A stretch of DNA of 31,897 nt from a virus, in IMG/VR virus record IMGVR_UViG_3300022074_000215, positions 1-31,897 of that record. One strand, 5' to 3'. Of this stretch, positions 7,319-17,200 are shown one piece after another. The translations under genes and the position numbers were made by a program. The notes below the pieces were generated by a model. That model was not told where the DNA came from. It ran no database searches and saw nothing but the letters and a program-made list of their open reading frames with translations. Every line of letters begins with the position of its first letter. The stretch's first letter is position 1.

Positions 7319-8580
7319 TGTCACAGAAAGCATCAGCACCAGCAATATATGAAGTTCTTACGATAAGTAAGGATGGTAAAGAGTCAGTGTTAAAAGCAAA
7401 GACTATCAACTTCAACTATTACGAAAGTTTATATTCTCCCGTAATTACTGCTAACATGATGTTTCTTGATGCAGGTGGTTCTACTCCTGATAAGAAAGAA
7501 AATTTAACAAGTATTAAAGATGGTTTACCAATTACAGCGTTAGAAGATTTGCAGGTTAAGATACAAACAAAATTTGGAACACTTGATTTTACGAAAGACC
7601 CATTCAAGGTAACAAGTTCTCCTATAATGCATCAGGAATCTAATCGTCAAACTGTTTTGCTTAATTTGGTGAATAGTAAAGAAATAAAAAATTCAGAGTT
7701 ACCTATTTTTGATCGATTTGTAGGTAAAATTAGTGACACAGTTACTAAGATACTTCAGCAAAAACTTCAAATAAGTCAAGATAAAATTAATGTAGAGTCA
7801 ACAAAAAATTCATATGGTGTTACTGGAAAAGGTAGAGGTGCTCTAAATATTGTTCTTGATTTATGTCGTAGATCAGTTCCTGTCAAAGGTGACGCTGGAT
7901 ACTTCTTTTTTCAAACACAAGATGGTTTTAACTTTAAATCAATAGATGCATTATTATCCCAAGATTCAAAACAAAAATATATTTACTCTGGTGCTTTGAA
8001 AGAGAACCTTGATAATAGTGATAATGATTTTAAGATTGTTTTAGCACCTACGGTCAAAAAAGATCAAGATATAACACAGGCATTAAAAAATGGAACATAT
8101 GTAAATCGAAATGTATTTTTTAATCCACAAACTTTTGAGCATAGTGAAATTGTGTTCAGTGTTAATAAAGATGGTGTCAAGAAAACTTTAGGTGGAGATT
8201 TACCAATTAAACCTGAAGAAGTAGAGGGATTTACAAAAACAAATCATCATATACTGGATATTGGTTCTTTTGAGGCACAAAATCTCACACCAAATAATGA
8301 TCCAAGAGAGTGGCAAGCAACATCTCAGATGAGATATAATTTACTTCATTCTATTGTGATAAAAATACAAATTCCATGTAATGCTGAATTAAGAGCTGGA
8401 GATATTATTGAAATTGAATTAGAATCACAGCAAGAAGATAAGGTTGAATCTCCAACTGATGAACAACAGAGTGGTAAATTTTTAATTTTACATTTGTGTC
8501 ATCACTTTGATACTCTAAGATCATTTACATCTTTAACACTGGTTCGTGACTCTTATGGTATAAGGAGGAGTAAAGACTAA
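7318..8580 (+). CDS. gp27-like baseplate hub protein
   Basis: The 420-residue protein looks like the hub family of T4 gp27 / P2 gpD. There are two beta-rich domains: YEVLTISKDGKESVLKAKTI with an N-terminal strand pair, then a middle part with DRFVGKISDTVTKIL, GRGALNIVLDLCRRSVP and FFFQTQDGFNFKSIDALL (the 'read back the state vector' part of gpD-like proteins), and a last domain with LRAGDIIEIELESQ and HHFDTLRSFTSLTLVRDSYG. In T4, gp27 forms the trimeric ring above the gp5 spike. Length is near gp27 (391). One-base overlaps on both sides and the OB-fold gp5-type gene next support the assignment. Confidence 0.7.
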   Translation: MSQKASAPAIYEVLTISKDGKESVLKAKTINFNYYESLYSPVITANMMFLDAGGSTPDKKENLTSIKDGLPITALEDLQVKIQTKFGTLDFTKDPFKVTSSPIMHQESNRQTVLLNLVNSKEIKNSELPIFDRFVGKISDTVTKILQQKLQISQDKINVESTKNSYGVTGKGRGALNIVLDLCRRSVPVKGDAGYFFFQTQDGFNFKSIDALLSQDSKQKYIYSGALKENLDNSDNDFKIVLAPTVKKDQDITQALKNGTYVNRNVFFNPQTFEHSEIVFSVNKDGVKKTLGGDLPIKPEEVEGFTKTNHHILDIGSFEAQNLTPNNDPREWQATSQMRYNLLHSIVIKIQIPCNAELRAGDIIEIELESQQEDKVESPTDEQQSGKFLILHLCHHFDTLRSFTSLTLVRDSYGIRRSKD

Positions 8581-9308
8581 TGAAAGAAGAATTATTTGAT
8601 AGTTTTTTTACTGGTGGTGCAGAGTTCTGGATCGGTAAAGTTGTAGCGATTGATGCTCAGAAACAAACTGCACAAGGATTCAGTTGGGGTTGGAGATATA
8701 AGGTTCGTATTTTTGGTACATATTCTAATAGTGATAATATTGAAGATAAAGATTGTCATACAGCGATGGTCATGCTTGGTGTGACTGATGGAAGTGGTGG
8801 TGGAGGAAGAACAAGAGCAGTTCGTATTACTCAACATGATATTGTATTTGGTCTGTTCATGGCTCCTGATCAGAATTTCCCTGTAATTATGGGTGTTCTT
8901 GGTCGAAATAAAAGCACTGTCACTGGAGGTGGTAAGTTTGGTATTCTCTCTGGATTTACAAAGTTCTTACAAAGAGGATTAACTGAAAATCAAGAATTTA
9001 ATGAATGTGATTCACTTAATGTTCCGAAAGTAAAAGAAAATAGTTCTAAAGGTAGAGGTAGAGGTAGAAGTGTAAATCGAAATCAACTATCACAAATAGG
9101 AGAAACAAGCACCGAATCTAAAGTTAACACAAGAACAGAACCAGAGGGATCAACTCAATATGATACAGAGGGATTAGATCAAAGTGAGATTGATGCTGCT
9201 GTCGCAGAGGAAAAGGAATTCATACAGACACAGAATGGTAATTATAAGGACAGTAAAATTATTAATGAAACTGATAATACTGGTGAAAGTGCACTTGAAA
9301 TCTTCTAA
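8580..9308 (+). CDS. gp5-type OB-fold spike base protein lacking lysozyme domain
   Basis: The 242-residue protein begins with an OB-fold of the gp5/gpV/VgrG type: FWIGKVVAIDAQKQTAQGFS, WRYKVRIFGTYSNSDN, then VRITQHDIVFGLFMAPDQNFPVIMGVLG. T4 gp5 has the same order (FVGVVEDR...GRVRVRVVG...GTRVYGHFLDKWKTNGIVLGTYGG). There is no lysozyme domain or C-terminal beta-helix; instead a GRGRGRS segment and an acidic low-complexity tail follow. A strong ribosome site AAGGAGG (8563-8569) lies 10 bases before ATG 8580, one of the best in the window. It probably docks on the gp27-like ring and carries a separate spike, perhaps the protein at 11526. Confidence 0.68.
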   Translation: MKEELFDSFFTGGAEFWIGKVVAIDAQKQTAQGFSWGWRYKVRIFGTYSNSDNIEDKDCHTAMVMLGVTDGSGGGGRTRAVRITQHDIVFGLFMAPDQNFPVIMGVLGRNKSTVTGGGKFGILSGFTKFLQRGLTENQEFNECDSLNVPKVKENSSKGRGRGRSVNRNQLSQIGETSTESKVNTRTEPEGSTQYDTEGLDQSEIDAAVAEEKEFIQTQNGNYKDSKIINETDNTGESALEIF

Positions 9309-9314
9309 TAAATA
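9307..9314 (+). promoter_or_regulatory. Late promoter box AATAAATA
   Basis: AATAAATA fits the NATAAATA late motif, overlaps the upstream stop codon and lies 20 bases before ATG 9334. GGGGA at about 9320-9324 is the likely ribosome site. Confidence 0.5.
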
Positions 9315-9333
9315 ATCATGGGGATATAGTATC

Positions 9334-11523
9334 ATGGCAGAAATTACAACAAAACAAAACGAAACAGGAGAGTTAGATATTTTTACTACACCACCTCCTA
9401 ATTTCCTTTCGTCAGATCAAATAGAAAACTTTTCTAAAATTATAAAGGATAATTCACCTTATCTTCAAGAACAGATAACAGACTTGAAGAAGAGATTTCC
9501 TGAAGATCTTGGTGATATATCACCATTTAGTGACGCAGAAATTTCTGATTTTTCTGGTCTAGTTTCTGATGAGTTTCAAGATAGATTATCACTCTATGAG
9601 AAAATTGCACTACCAGATGTCACTTCGATATCTTCTACAACTGGGTTTACAGTGATTGCTGCAGATCCAAATAGTGCTCGATTTGCTGAAAGAACTGATA
9701 CAGCAATGAAGAATTTCTTCAAAGTTGCATCAAAAGTTGAAAACTTTAATTTAGATTTATCAACTGAATTACAGAAATTGACTAAAATGGTCGGTAACTT
9801 TTCAAAAACATTTATTGGTAAAATATCAGACTCATTGGGACAAGGACTCGTTTCTTTTATTGATACCAGTATGATGAATCAAGCAAATTTGATATTTAAA
9901 CAATATCAACTTGCACAACTTCCTAGATCATTAGCATTAAAAGCAGTTAAATCATTTCAATCTTCATTAATCGGCCCAACCAACAAACTCTTTGATGGTC
10001 TTGGATGTTTAACAGATAAGGTGGTTGGTGCGATGTCTGGTGTTATTAGTGATATGTTGACATCTATGACTAAAAATATGTTAAATGCACCAACTTGTGC
10101 AACTCAACAATTTATAGGTGCTTTAACAAATAAAATTGCTGATTCAATGGATAATGTAATCGGCCCACTTCTTGGGCCCATCCAAAGTATTTTAAGTCCA
10201 ATTGGTGCAAAGTTTCCTATAAAGGATAAAATCATGGGTGGTATAGATTTTATGAGTAAGGTCGGTGGTTTATTTAAATGCACATTACCAGAGAAGCAAA
10301 CATCATCATTTAAGTATGCAATTGATGGATTACTCAAGAAAGATCTTGGAGGAGATGAGCATAAGTCATTATTAGATGGTGCAATGAATGCTGCTGCAAC
10401 AACAAATTCATTTTTAGACAAGGCAGCATCTGGATTATCAAACTTTGAAAAGGCATATGGAAAGTGGTCAATATTTGGATCTCCAGTAGATAGTGGTGGT
10501 GCTCATGAAAGTGCTTTCACTGGTGGTAATTGTTATACGGGAAATGATTTTGCATGTGGCCCAGCAGATGTAGATTTCTTTGGAGGAAATGGTGGTAGTG
10601 GTGCTACAGGAAATGTTATTTTAGGTAATTTCTTAACACGATTTGATAAAGATGATTTATATGGTAGTTTTCAAAAAACAGCAAGTATAATTGGAGTTGA
10701 GATTACTGACCCTGGCTCAGGATATACTTCACCTCCACTTATTTCTTTTGGAGATAAGTGTGATCAGGGATATGGTGCTTATGGTAAAGTAAATATTGAT
10801 AAAAATCCAGCATCACCGACTTACGGACAAGTAACATCAGTCACAATGACAAGTATTGGTGAGAATTATCCTATTGATGCTTCTAAAACAACTGTTAACG
10901 GACAGTTCCCAGAAGTCTATATTGATGATATAATAATAGAAGATCCCGGATCTAACTACCAAGAAGGAGATTCTATCAGTGATGATATACGACCTATAAT
11001 TGAAACAAACCCAGAATCACCTAATTTTGGTAAAATTGTAGCGATTGAAATCGTTGAACAAATACCTTATAATAGATTTCCAAATATGAATGTAACATCT
11101 GAAACTGGTTTTGGAGCAGTTATTCGACCAATTATGTCAACTATTAAGACTCAACCTGTACCTGAAGAGGTTGTTGAAAATGGTGCTGTTAGAAGAGATA
11201 GAGCAGTCAGAGATATACAAGGTCGAAAGGTAAGTCAGGTATTCAAGGTTGTACAATGTGTTGGAACGTATCCAGCGATGACAATCACACCACTTACTGT
11301 ACAGAAACCAATTATTCAAGATATAGAAGAAACACCAGAACCACCAACTCCAGAGACAAATGTTCCCGACACCACAACCCAAACTATTCCAAGTGCTGAT
11401 ACTACAACTCCAGCAGTTGATAACACAAGTCAACAAGCGACTGGACAGAGTAACACTTCTACTAATAATAACAATACTGGTAGTAGCGGGTCTGAGGGAT
11501 CAGGTGGGGGTTACGGATACTAA
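9334..11523 (+). CDS. Large virion structural protein (baseplate/tail), function unknown
   Basis: The 729-residue protein has an alpha-helical N-terminal half (about 1-380), with long helices, two Gly-rich turns and Cys residues at a GCLTD and APTCATQQF, then a Gly-rich linker (about 385-430). Two beta repeats follow with ITDPGSGYTSPP (about 457-468) and IEDPGSNYQEGD (about 535-546), and a Thr/Pro/Ser/Asn/Gly tail ending GGGYGY. The x-DPGSGY motif recurs in phage baseplate and fibre proteins and also occurs in the 2106-residue protein of this window. A gene between the gp5-type OB protein and the spike-like protein suggests a baseplate or hub location. No enzymatic motif is visible. Confidence 0.7.
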   Translation: MAEITTKQNETGELDIFTTPPPNFLSSDQIENFSKIIKDNSPYLQEQITDLKKRFPEDLGDISPFSDAEISDFSGLVSDEFQDRLSLYEKIALPDVTSISSTTGFTVIAADPNSARFAERTDTAMKNFFKVASKVENFNLDLSTELQKLTKMVGNFSKTFIGKISDSLGQGLVSFIDTSMMNQANLIFKQYQLAQLPRSLALKAVKSFQSSLIGPTNKLFDGLGCLTDKVVGAMSGVISDMLTSMTKNMLNAPTCATQQFIGALTNKIADSMDNVIGPLLGPIQSILSPIGAKFPIKDKIMGGIDFMSKVGGLFKCTLPEKQTSSFKYAIDGLLKKDLGGDEHKSLLDGAMNAAATTNSFLDKAASGLSNFEKAYGKWSIFGSPVDSGGAHESAFTGGNCYTGNDFACGPADVDFFGGNGGSGATGNVILGNFLTRFDKDDLYGSFQKTASIIGVEITDPGSGYTSPPLISFGDKCDQGYGAYGKVNIDKNPASPTYGQVTSVTMTSIGENYPIDASKTTVNGQFPEVYIDDIIIEDPGSNYQEGDSISDDIRPIIETNPESPNFGKIVAIEIVEQIPYNRFPNMNVTSETGFGAVIRPIMSTIKTQPVPEEVVENGAVRRDRAVRDIQGRKVSQVFKVVQCVGTYPAMTITPLTVQKPIIQDIEETPEPPTPETNVPDTTTQTIPSADTTTPAVDNTSQQATGQSNTSTNNNNTGSSGSEGSGGGYGY

Positions 11524-11525
11524 TC

Positions 11526-12062
11526 ATGAGTCAAAAAGAAAGTAGACAACTTGAACTATTTGGAGGTAAACTCCTATTTGAAACAGGAACTGATGAACAA
11601 TCAAATGCAGGCCCTGCTGCATATATCATGGAATCATCTACCCAAGATAAAACTAAGTATAGTCAGAGTTTGCATGAGGGTAGTGGATTAGCAAGAGTAA
11701 GTGCGGATAAAACACTACAGGTAGAGTCTGGTGCAAAATGTGATAACAATGAGGCAGGATTTAATTTAACAGTTCATAATGGAAATACTCTAATCACTAA
11801 CATGAATGGAGATATTTCAATTCAAGGTAGAAAAATAACAATTGGTGCACATGATGAGTTAGTGTTACAAGCACCAAAGGTAAGAATTGGTTTTCTTGGT
11901 GGTGAAACAACGGATATTAACTTAGTTAGTGGTAAAATACAATTAAAAGCAAGATCCTCATGTAAATTAAATAATAAGATATTGTACAGTAGTACATTCG
12001 CTGCTTTTGCAAGAGCATTTGTGTCAGTTAACAAATGGTATAACAGTCTTCCTTCAGGATAA
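11526..12062 (+). CDS. Spike-like beta-helix protein (gp5 C-terminal/VgrG-type)
   Basis: The 178-residue protein contains short alternating strands typical of the triple-stranded spike: FNLTVHNGNTLITNMNGDIS, IQGRKITIGAHDELVLQAPK, VRIGFLGG and INLVSGKIQLKARSSCKLNN. These resemble the beta-prism of VgrG and the gp5 C-terminal needle. The C-terminus is helical (FAAFARAFVSVNKWYNSLPS). It may form the membrane-piercing needle that in T4 is fused to gp5. ATG 11526 lies 3 bases after the upstream stop, and the stop overlaps the next ATG. The alternative is a different beta-helical tail protein. Confidence 0.6.
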   Translation: MSQKESRQLELFGGKLLFETGTDEQSNAGPAAYIMESSTQDKTKYSQSLHEGSGLARVSADKTLQVESGAKCDNNEAGFNLTVHNGNTLITNMNGDISIQGRKITIGAHDELVLQAPKVRIGFLGGETTDINLVSGKIQLKARSSCKLNNKILYSSTFAAFARAFVSVNKWYNSLPSG

Positions 12063-13672
12063 TGGCAGATTACACACAACAAGGTTTATATCAAGAGGGT
12101 AATTCATTATTCGATGATATCTTTGCGTTTGGAAATCTTGAAGTGCAAAATATTAATGTTGTTGGAATTATAACAGCAAAAACATTTTCTGGTGTAGATG
12201 CAACTTCATTAAAAGATACGGGTGGTACGGTAAAGATACAGGCAACAACAACGGGTGCGACTCATTCGGGTCGTGCAGTGTTTAATGAAGTAGAGTTACA
12301 AGGAAAAGTATATGATAGTGATGGAGATTTTGGTACAAGTGGACAAGTTTTATCATCAGACGGAACTGATATCGAATGGGTCAACGCAGGTTCTCTATCT
12401 GCTGGATCTGCAGCACAAGTTACTGTAGCGAATGAAGGATCGGATACAACTTGTTTTCCATTATTTTCTACTGGAGCAACAGGAAACTTACAAACAAAGA
12501 GTAATGCTAACTTAACTTTTAATTCATCAACTGGTGCTTTGAGTGCTACATCTTTAAGTGGATCAATTAATGCGAGTAATTTAACTGGAACTATAGCATC
12601 TGGTAGGTTGACTGGAACTTATGGCATTAATATTTCAGGAAATGCTGGAAGTTCTGATACTGTTGATGTCACCTCAGAAACTAGCACATCTACAACTCAA
12701 TATTTGCTGTTTACTCATACACATGGGTCTCAATTAACCATTAAACAAGATACTGGTTTGAGTTATGTACCTAGCACTAACCAACTTACTGCTAGTGGTG
12801 GTTTTTTTGGAGATCTTGAAGGTAATGTAACTGCAACAAGTATATCAGGTACACTTCAAACAGCAGCACAAACAAACATCACATCAGTTGGTACACTGAG
12901 TGGATTAACAGTCGATGGTAATGTTGTTTTAGATAGTACAAGTAATTATCTTCACATCAAGGGTGCACTTTATGATAAGGATGGACAGTCTGGAAGTGCT
13001 GATCAAGTTCTTGTATCTACAGGAACACAAGTAGATTGGAAAGATACAACTTCATTGACTGCAAGTAATTCGCAAAAGATTACTATCACTGAAAGTGATA
13101 CAAATACTGCTTTTCCAATTACATTCTCTGCGGCTCCGGGTCAGTCTGGTGGAAATACTTTACTTTCTGATAATCAGTTTACTTATAATGCATCTTCAAA
13201 TACTGTGACTGCCGGAACTTTTAGTGGTTCAGGTGCAAGTTTAACAAGTTTAAACGCAAGTAATTTAGGAAGTGGTACTGTTGCTAACGCTAGATTAAGT
13301 GATTCGAGTCTTTTTGTCACAGGAATGATTATGATGTATAATGGATCATCTGCACCTTCTGGTTGGGCAATATGTAATGGTTCAAATGGAACACCAGATT
13401 TAAGAGATCGATTTATTGTTGGTACTGGTTCTTCATATAGTCTTGGTAATACTGGTGGTGCTAATTCTGTAACTCTTACATTAAATCAGATACCAGCACA
13501 TACCCACACGTATGAAAGAACTGATGTGGGTATTAATGTTGCTGATAGACCATGGCCTGCAAACAATAATGATTGTGACATGACAAATCAAAATACCAGT
13601 TCAGCAGGTGGTGGACAGTCACACGAAAACAGACCACCATACTATGCTCTTATGTTTATTATGAAATTATAA
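12062..13672 (+). CDS. Tail fibre with C-terminal phage tail-collar domain
   Basis: The 536-residue protein has a repetitive fibre shaft (segments such as SGSINASNLTGTIASGRLTG, SLTASNSQKITITESDTNTA and GASLTSLNASNLGSGTVANA) and a C-terminal collar domain starting near residue 420: MIMMYNGSSAPSGWAICNGS, TPDLRDRFIVGTG, QIPAHTHTYE and the terminal NRPPYYALMFIMKL. This is the Phage Tail Collar architecture of T4 gp12 and related short fibres; the gp12 His residues of the HxH type (AHTHTY) can bind metal in the receptor-binding knob. It probably is a short tail fibre or receptor-binding protein. The upstream TAATG overlap couples it to the spike-like gene. Confidence 0.85.
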   Translation: MADYTQQGLYQEGNSLFDDIFAFGNLEVQNINVVGIITAKTFSGVDATSLKDTGGTVKIQATTTGATHSGRAVFNEVELQGKVYDSDGDFGTSGQVLSSDGTDIEWVNAGSLSAGSAAQVTVANEGSDTTCFPLFSTGATGNLQTKSNANLTFNSSTGALSATSLSGSINASNLTGTIASGRLTGTYGINISGNAGSSDTVDVTSETSTSTTQYLLFTHTHGSQLTIKQDTGLSYVPSTNQLTASGGFFGDLEGNVTATSISGTLQTAAQTNITSVGTLSGLTVDGNVVLDSTSNYLHIKGALYDKDGQSGSADQVLVSTGTQVDWKDTTSLTASNSQKITITESDTNTAFPITFSAAPGQSGGNTLLSDNQFTYNASSNTVTAGTFSGSGASLTSLNASNLGSGTVANARLSDSSLFVTGMIMMYNGSSAPSGWAICNGSNGTPDLRDRFIVGTGSSYSLGNTGGANSVTLTLNQIPAHTHTYERTDVGINVADRPWPANNNDCDMTNQNTSSAGGGQSHENRPPYYALMFIMKL

Positions 13673-13684
13673 AATGTTCATGGG

Positions 13685-13713
13685 TTGACAAAAATACCTA
13701 TATATGCTAGGAT
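13685..13713 (+). promoter_or_regulatory. Strong sigma70-type promoter with extended -10
   Basis: TTGACA (13685-13690) is consensus, the spacer is 17 bases, and TAGGAT (13708-13713) is preceded by TGC, giving an extended -10. The predicted start of transcription lies a few bases before GGGAG (13725-13729), the ribosome site for ATG 13736. This is host-polymerase style control inside a late structural region. Confidence 0.7.
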
Positions 13714-13735
13714 ATTAAAAAATCGGGAGTCTTTC

Positions 13736-13975
13736 ATGAGCGATGCATCAGTGGTTAAGACGATAATCGATATATGTTCAAGGTCTTTCAAGATTGTAAG
13801 TGATCAAGGTCACATACAATTAGTTCAGTGTGATACGGTTCAAGAATTTATGGATGTTCTTGAGGTCTGTCAAGAGTTTTGTGAAGATGACATGCTCATC
13901 TATTCAGAGATAATTACGAAACCAAAAAGAGATAGAAGAACAAGAAAAAGGAAAAAGCAAGAAGAAACTGAATAA
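13736..13975 (+). CDS. Small unknown protein with basic C-terminus (79 aa)
   Basis: I do not recognise the family. The N-terminal two-thirds looks like a small alpha/beta fold (SVVKTIIDICSRSFKIVSDQ, VQCDTVQEFMDVLEVCQEFC) with three Cys residues, and the end is strongly basic (KPKRDRRTRKRKKQ), which could bind nucleic acid. I chose ATG 13736 because GGGAG lies 6 bases upstream and the longer in-frame TTG (13685) is actually the -35 box of the promoter. The gene has its own sigma70-type promoter, unlike the structural genes around it, so it may be an early regulator. Confidence 0.68.
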   Translation: MSDASVVKTIIDICSRSFKIVSDQGHIQLVQCDTVQEFMDVLEVCQEFCEDDMLIYSEIITKPKRDRRTRKRKKQEETE

Positions 13976-13978
13976 ATA
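13962..13978 (+). repeat. 17-base direct repeat copy A
   Basis: Identical to 26137-26153. It covers the last codons (ETE and stop) of the 79-residue gene and the late box before the 82-residue gene. Confidence 0.7.
13971..13978 (+). promoter_or_regulatory. Late promoter box AATAAATA (copy A of a 17-base repeat)
   Basis: AATAAATA overlaps the stop of the upstream gene and lies 11 bases before ATG 13990. With the preceding AAGAAACTG it makes a 17-base sequence (13962-13978) that occurs again exactly at 26137-26153. Confidence 0.5.
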
Positions 13979-13989
13979 GTCAAAAAGAT

Positions 13990-14238
13990 ATGAAAAGATT
14001 TCAAGAATTTACTGAGAATGTAGATAAGGTTGCTGCGTTAAAAGCGAAGCAAAGGACTGCTGTTGATAAATTTAAATCAAGTGGTACTCCTGATCCAAAA
14101 CCAAAACCTGAGAGAAAAGTTCATCAAGGAAATGTTGAAACTGAAAACTTAATTGCTAGAAAGCAAGCGAAAGCAAAGGCAATGGCAAGAAAGGCTGAAA
14201 TCCGTGCTGAAATCCAGAACGAGAAACAGGATAAATAG
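13990..14238 (+). CDS. Small charged helical protein (82 aa), unknown
   Basis: The protein begins MKRFQEFTENVDKVAALKAK and continues as an almost wholly Lys/Ala/Glu/Arg helix with a Pro-rich break (TPDPKPKPERK). MKxFxEF starts are frequent among small T4-like virion and scaffold proteins, but no specific family is recognised. It stands between two NATAAATA late boxes and ahead of the giant fibre gene, so it could be a small virion, scaffold or fibre-assembly component. It lacks cysteines, signals and membrane segments. Confidence 0.6.
   Translation: MKRFQEFTENVDKVAALKAKQRTAVDKFKSSGTPDPKPKPERKVHQGNVETENLIARKQAKAKAMARKAEIRAEIQNEKQDK
14230..14237 (+). promoter_or_regulatory. Late promoter box GATAAATA
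   Basis: GATAAATA fits the NATAAATA motif, overlaps the upstream stop codon and lies 28 bases before ATG 14266 of the 2106-residue gene. No strong ribosome site is seen before that ATG. Confidence 0.5.
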
Positions 14239-14265
14239 ATCATAGACATATTTTGTAAGTAAGCG

Positions 14266-17200
14266 ATGCCACTTAATAAGTTAGAGAATTTTATAAAGAA
14301 CACTGAGGGTAGGATTCTCTATGTAAATCCAAATGACTTGGATGCAACAGACAGTATATCAAATCAAGGAAACTCTTTAGCACAACCGTTCAAGACGATC
14401 CAAAGGGCTTTATTAGAGTCTGCTAGATTTTCATATGTAGAAGGGAATAACAACGATTTAATCGAGAAGACAACTATATTACTATTTCCCGGAGATCATG
14501 TAATTGATAACAGACCCGGATTTGGTATTAAAAATGTGGGTGGTGTCGCAAAGGCAGTCGCCCCAGATGGATCAGGATCAAATGGTGCACAGACAGATGC
14601 AATCGAAACTTTATCGTTAAACTTAACCTCTAACTTTGATTTAACACAAGAAGATAATATTCTCTACAAATTTAATAGTATTAATGGTGGTGTTGTTGTT
14701 CCTCGTGGTACATCAATAGTCGGTCTTGATTTAAGAAAGACAAAAATAAAACCAAAATATGTTCCAAATCCATTTGATAATTCAGTTGCTGCAAGTGCAC
14801 TTTTTAGAATCACTGGTACTTGTTACTTCTGGCAGTTCTCTATCTTTGATGGAGATGAGTCGGGTTTAGTATTTACTGATAGTTCAGATTTTAGTGTAAC
14901 TAATCGTTCTAAACCTACATTTTCACACCATAAACTTACATGTTTTGAATATGCTGACGGTGTAAACATAGATGATCGATTTAATTTAACTGATTTAGGA
15001 ATATATTATAGTAAATTATCAAACGCATTTAATAAAGTTGCAAGATTTATTGATACTCAAGATAGATTTCCCGCAAGCACCACAGGTTTCTCTCCACAAA
15101 GACCTGAATTTGAGATTGTTGGTGCATTTGGATCAGATCCAATTAATATTGCAGCGATTAAATCTGGTGATGGAACAACTCCAACATCAATTATTACAGT
15201 TACTACTGCAGCAGATCATACACTAACAACTGGTACACCAATTAAAGTTAAAGGTGTTGATGATTTAAGATATAATTTATCTACAAAAGTTCAGAGTGTA
15301 ACGGGATTAAGAACATTTACATATTTACTACCATTTGTACCTGACGATTTAGCAGCATCACCAAGCACATCAGCAGGAACAATAACAATTGAAACTGATA
15401 CAGTCTCTGGTGCATCACCTTATATCTTCAATATATCTCTTCGTTCTGTGTACGGAATGAATGGTATGCATGCTGACGGTGATAAGGCAACTGGTTTCAA
15501 ATCAATGGTTGTTGCTCAGTTCACTGCGATATCACTTCAGAAAGATGATCGTTGTTTTGTGAAGTATGATCAAGAATCTAGAACATATAAAGGAATTAAT
15601 TTACCAACAACACCCTCTACAGGTAGTGAATTAGCAACTTTATCTTCATCTCAAGACCCAACAAAGGTTTATCACTTAGATTCTGATGCAGTTTATCGAA
15701 AAGGAGACGAAACATTCCATATCAAACTATCAAATGATGCGATTATGCAAATCGTATCTGTATTTGCGATTGGTTTTAATAAGCATTTTACAGCAGAGAC
15801 TGGTGCTGACGCATCAATTACAAACTCTAACTCTAACTTTGGTCAGTTTGCGATTGCTTGTGATGGATTTAAAAAGGATGCATTTGGAAAAGATGACGCA
15901 GCATATATCACTCAAATCATAACACCAAGAGAAATTACATCTACTCAAACAAACGTAGACTGGCAGAGAATTGACGTTGCTAAAACCAAGACTGTTGGAA
16001 TTTCAAGTCACTTATATCTCTTTGGATTTGATACTCTAGATAACGTTCCACCAACTGTAATTCAAGGTTATCGTGTTGGTGCTGCATCAAGTGATCGATT
16101 ATTTGTTGACTTTACAAACGCAAACGTAGGAACTGGTGTAAGAGAAGCAACCATCCGCATGATGGATGTTGCAGTTGGATCAGGAACTACGGGTAATGAT
16201 TCAAGTACAAAACTATACAAAGTAACATCTGGCCCAACTGATAATACATTTACAATTGGTGAACATAAGTTAATTACAGGTGAAAAAGTCAGAATAATTA
16301 GTGATTCTGGTGATTTACCAGAGAATTTAGTAGAAAATACTGTATATTTTGCGATTGTTGTTGCTGGATCACCAAGTAATCAGATAAAATTAGCATCATC
16401 AAAAACAAATGCTGATAATAATGTTCCATTAATTGTATATAAAGGAACAAAATTAAAGATTGAAAGTCGTGTGTCAGATAAAGCTGCTGGTGATGTAGGA
16501 TCACCATTACAGTTTGACGCAACTAATGCTAATTGGTTCCTTAAAACAAATATTAACAGTGAGATATTCCAAACTGTTAATGCACAGGGAACATCAGGAT
16601 TAGGAGCAAATACACCTGTATCATTCATACAGAGAACTCCTGACGAAAGATCACTTGATGAGAAAATTTATAAGATTCGAGTTGTTGTACCAAAAGAAAG
16701 TGATAATGCAAAGAACCCAGAAGAAGGATTCATTGTACAGGAATCAAGTACAACTGGTATTCGATCTGATTTATCTGTAACTCTACAAAATATTGATGGT
16801 AATGACTATAATTATAAGAGAAATTACAGATTCATAAGTACATGTTCAGAGTTATCTGATGTTGTAACTATGGTATCAGTTGCACCTCATGATTTAAAAG
16901 TTGGTGAAAGAATATTTGTTAGAAACTGTACTGATGACGATGCAAACGGAACATCAACTGGAACGTTTGACAAGGGTTATAATGGATCATTTACTGTTGC
17001 ATCAGTTGTAGACGATAAAACATTTACATATAATGCTCAAGATACGAGTGGAGTTGTACATTCCATTGGTAACTTTACAAGTGTTGTTACAACAGACGCA
17101 TCAAGAACAACTACTCTTCCAAGATTTGAAAGAAATGATATCAAGAGTAACTTCTACATCTATCGAAATGAAACAATTAGTCCGTACATAAAAGACACTC

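Noticed and set aside
13685-13735. In-frame TTG start extending the 79-residue gene upstream
   Set aside because: TTG 13685 is part of a TTGACA -35 box, and ATG 13736 has a well-spaced GGGAG site.
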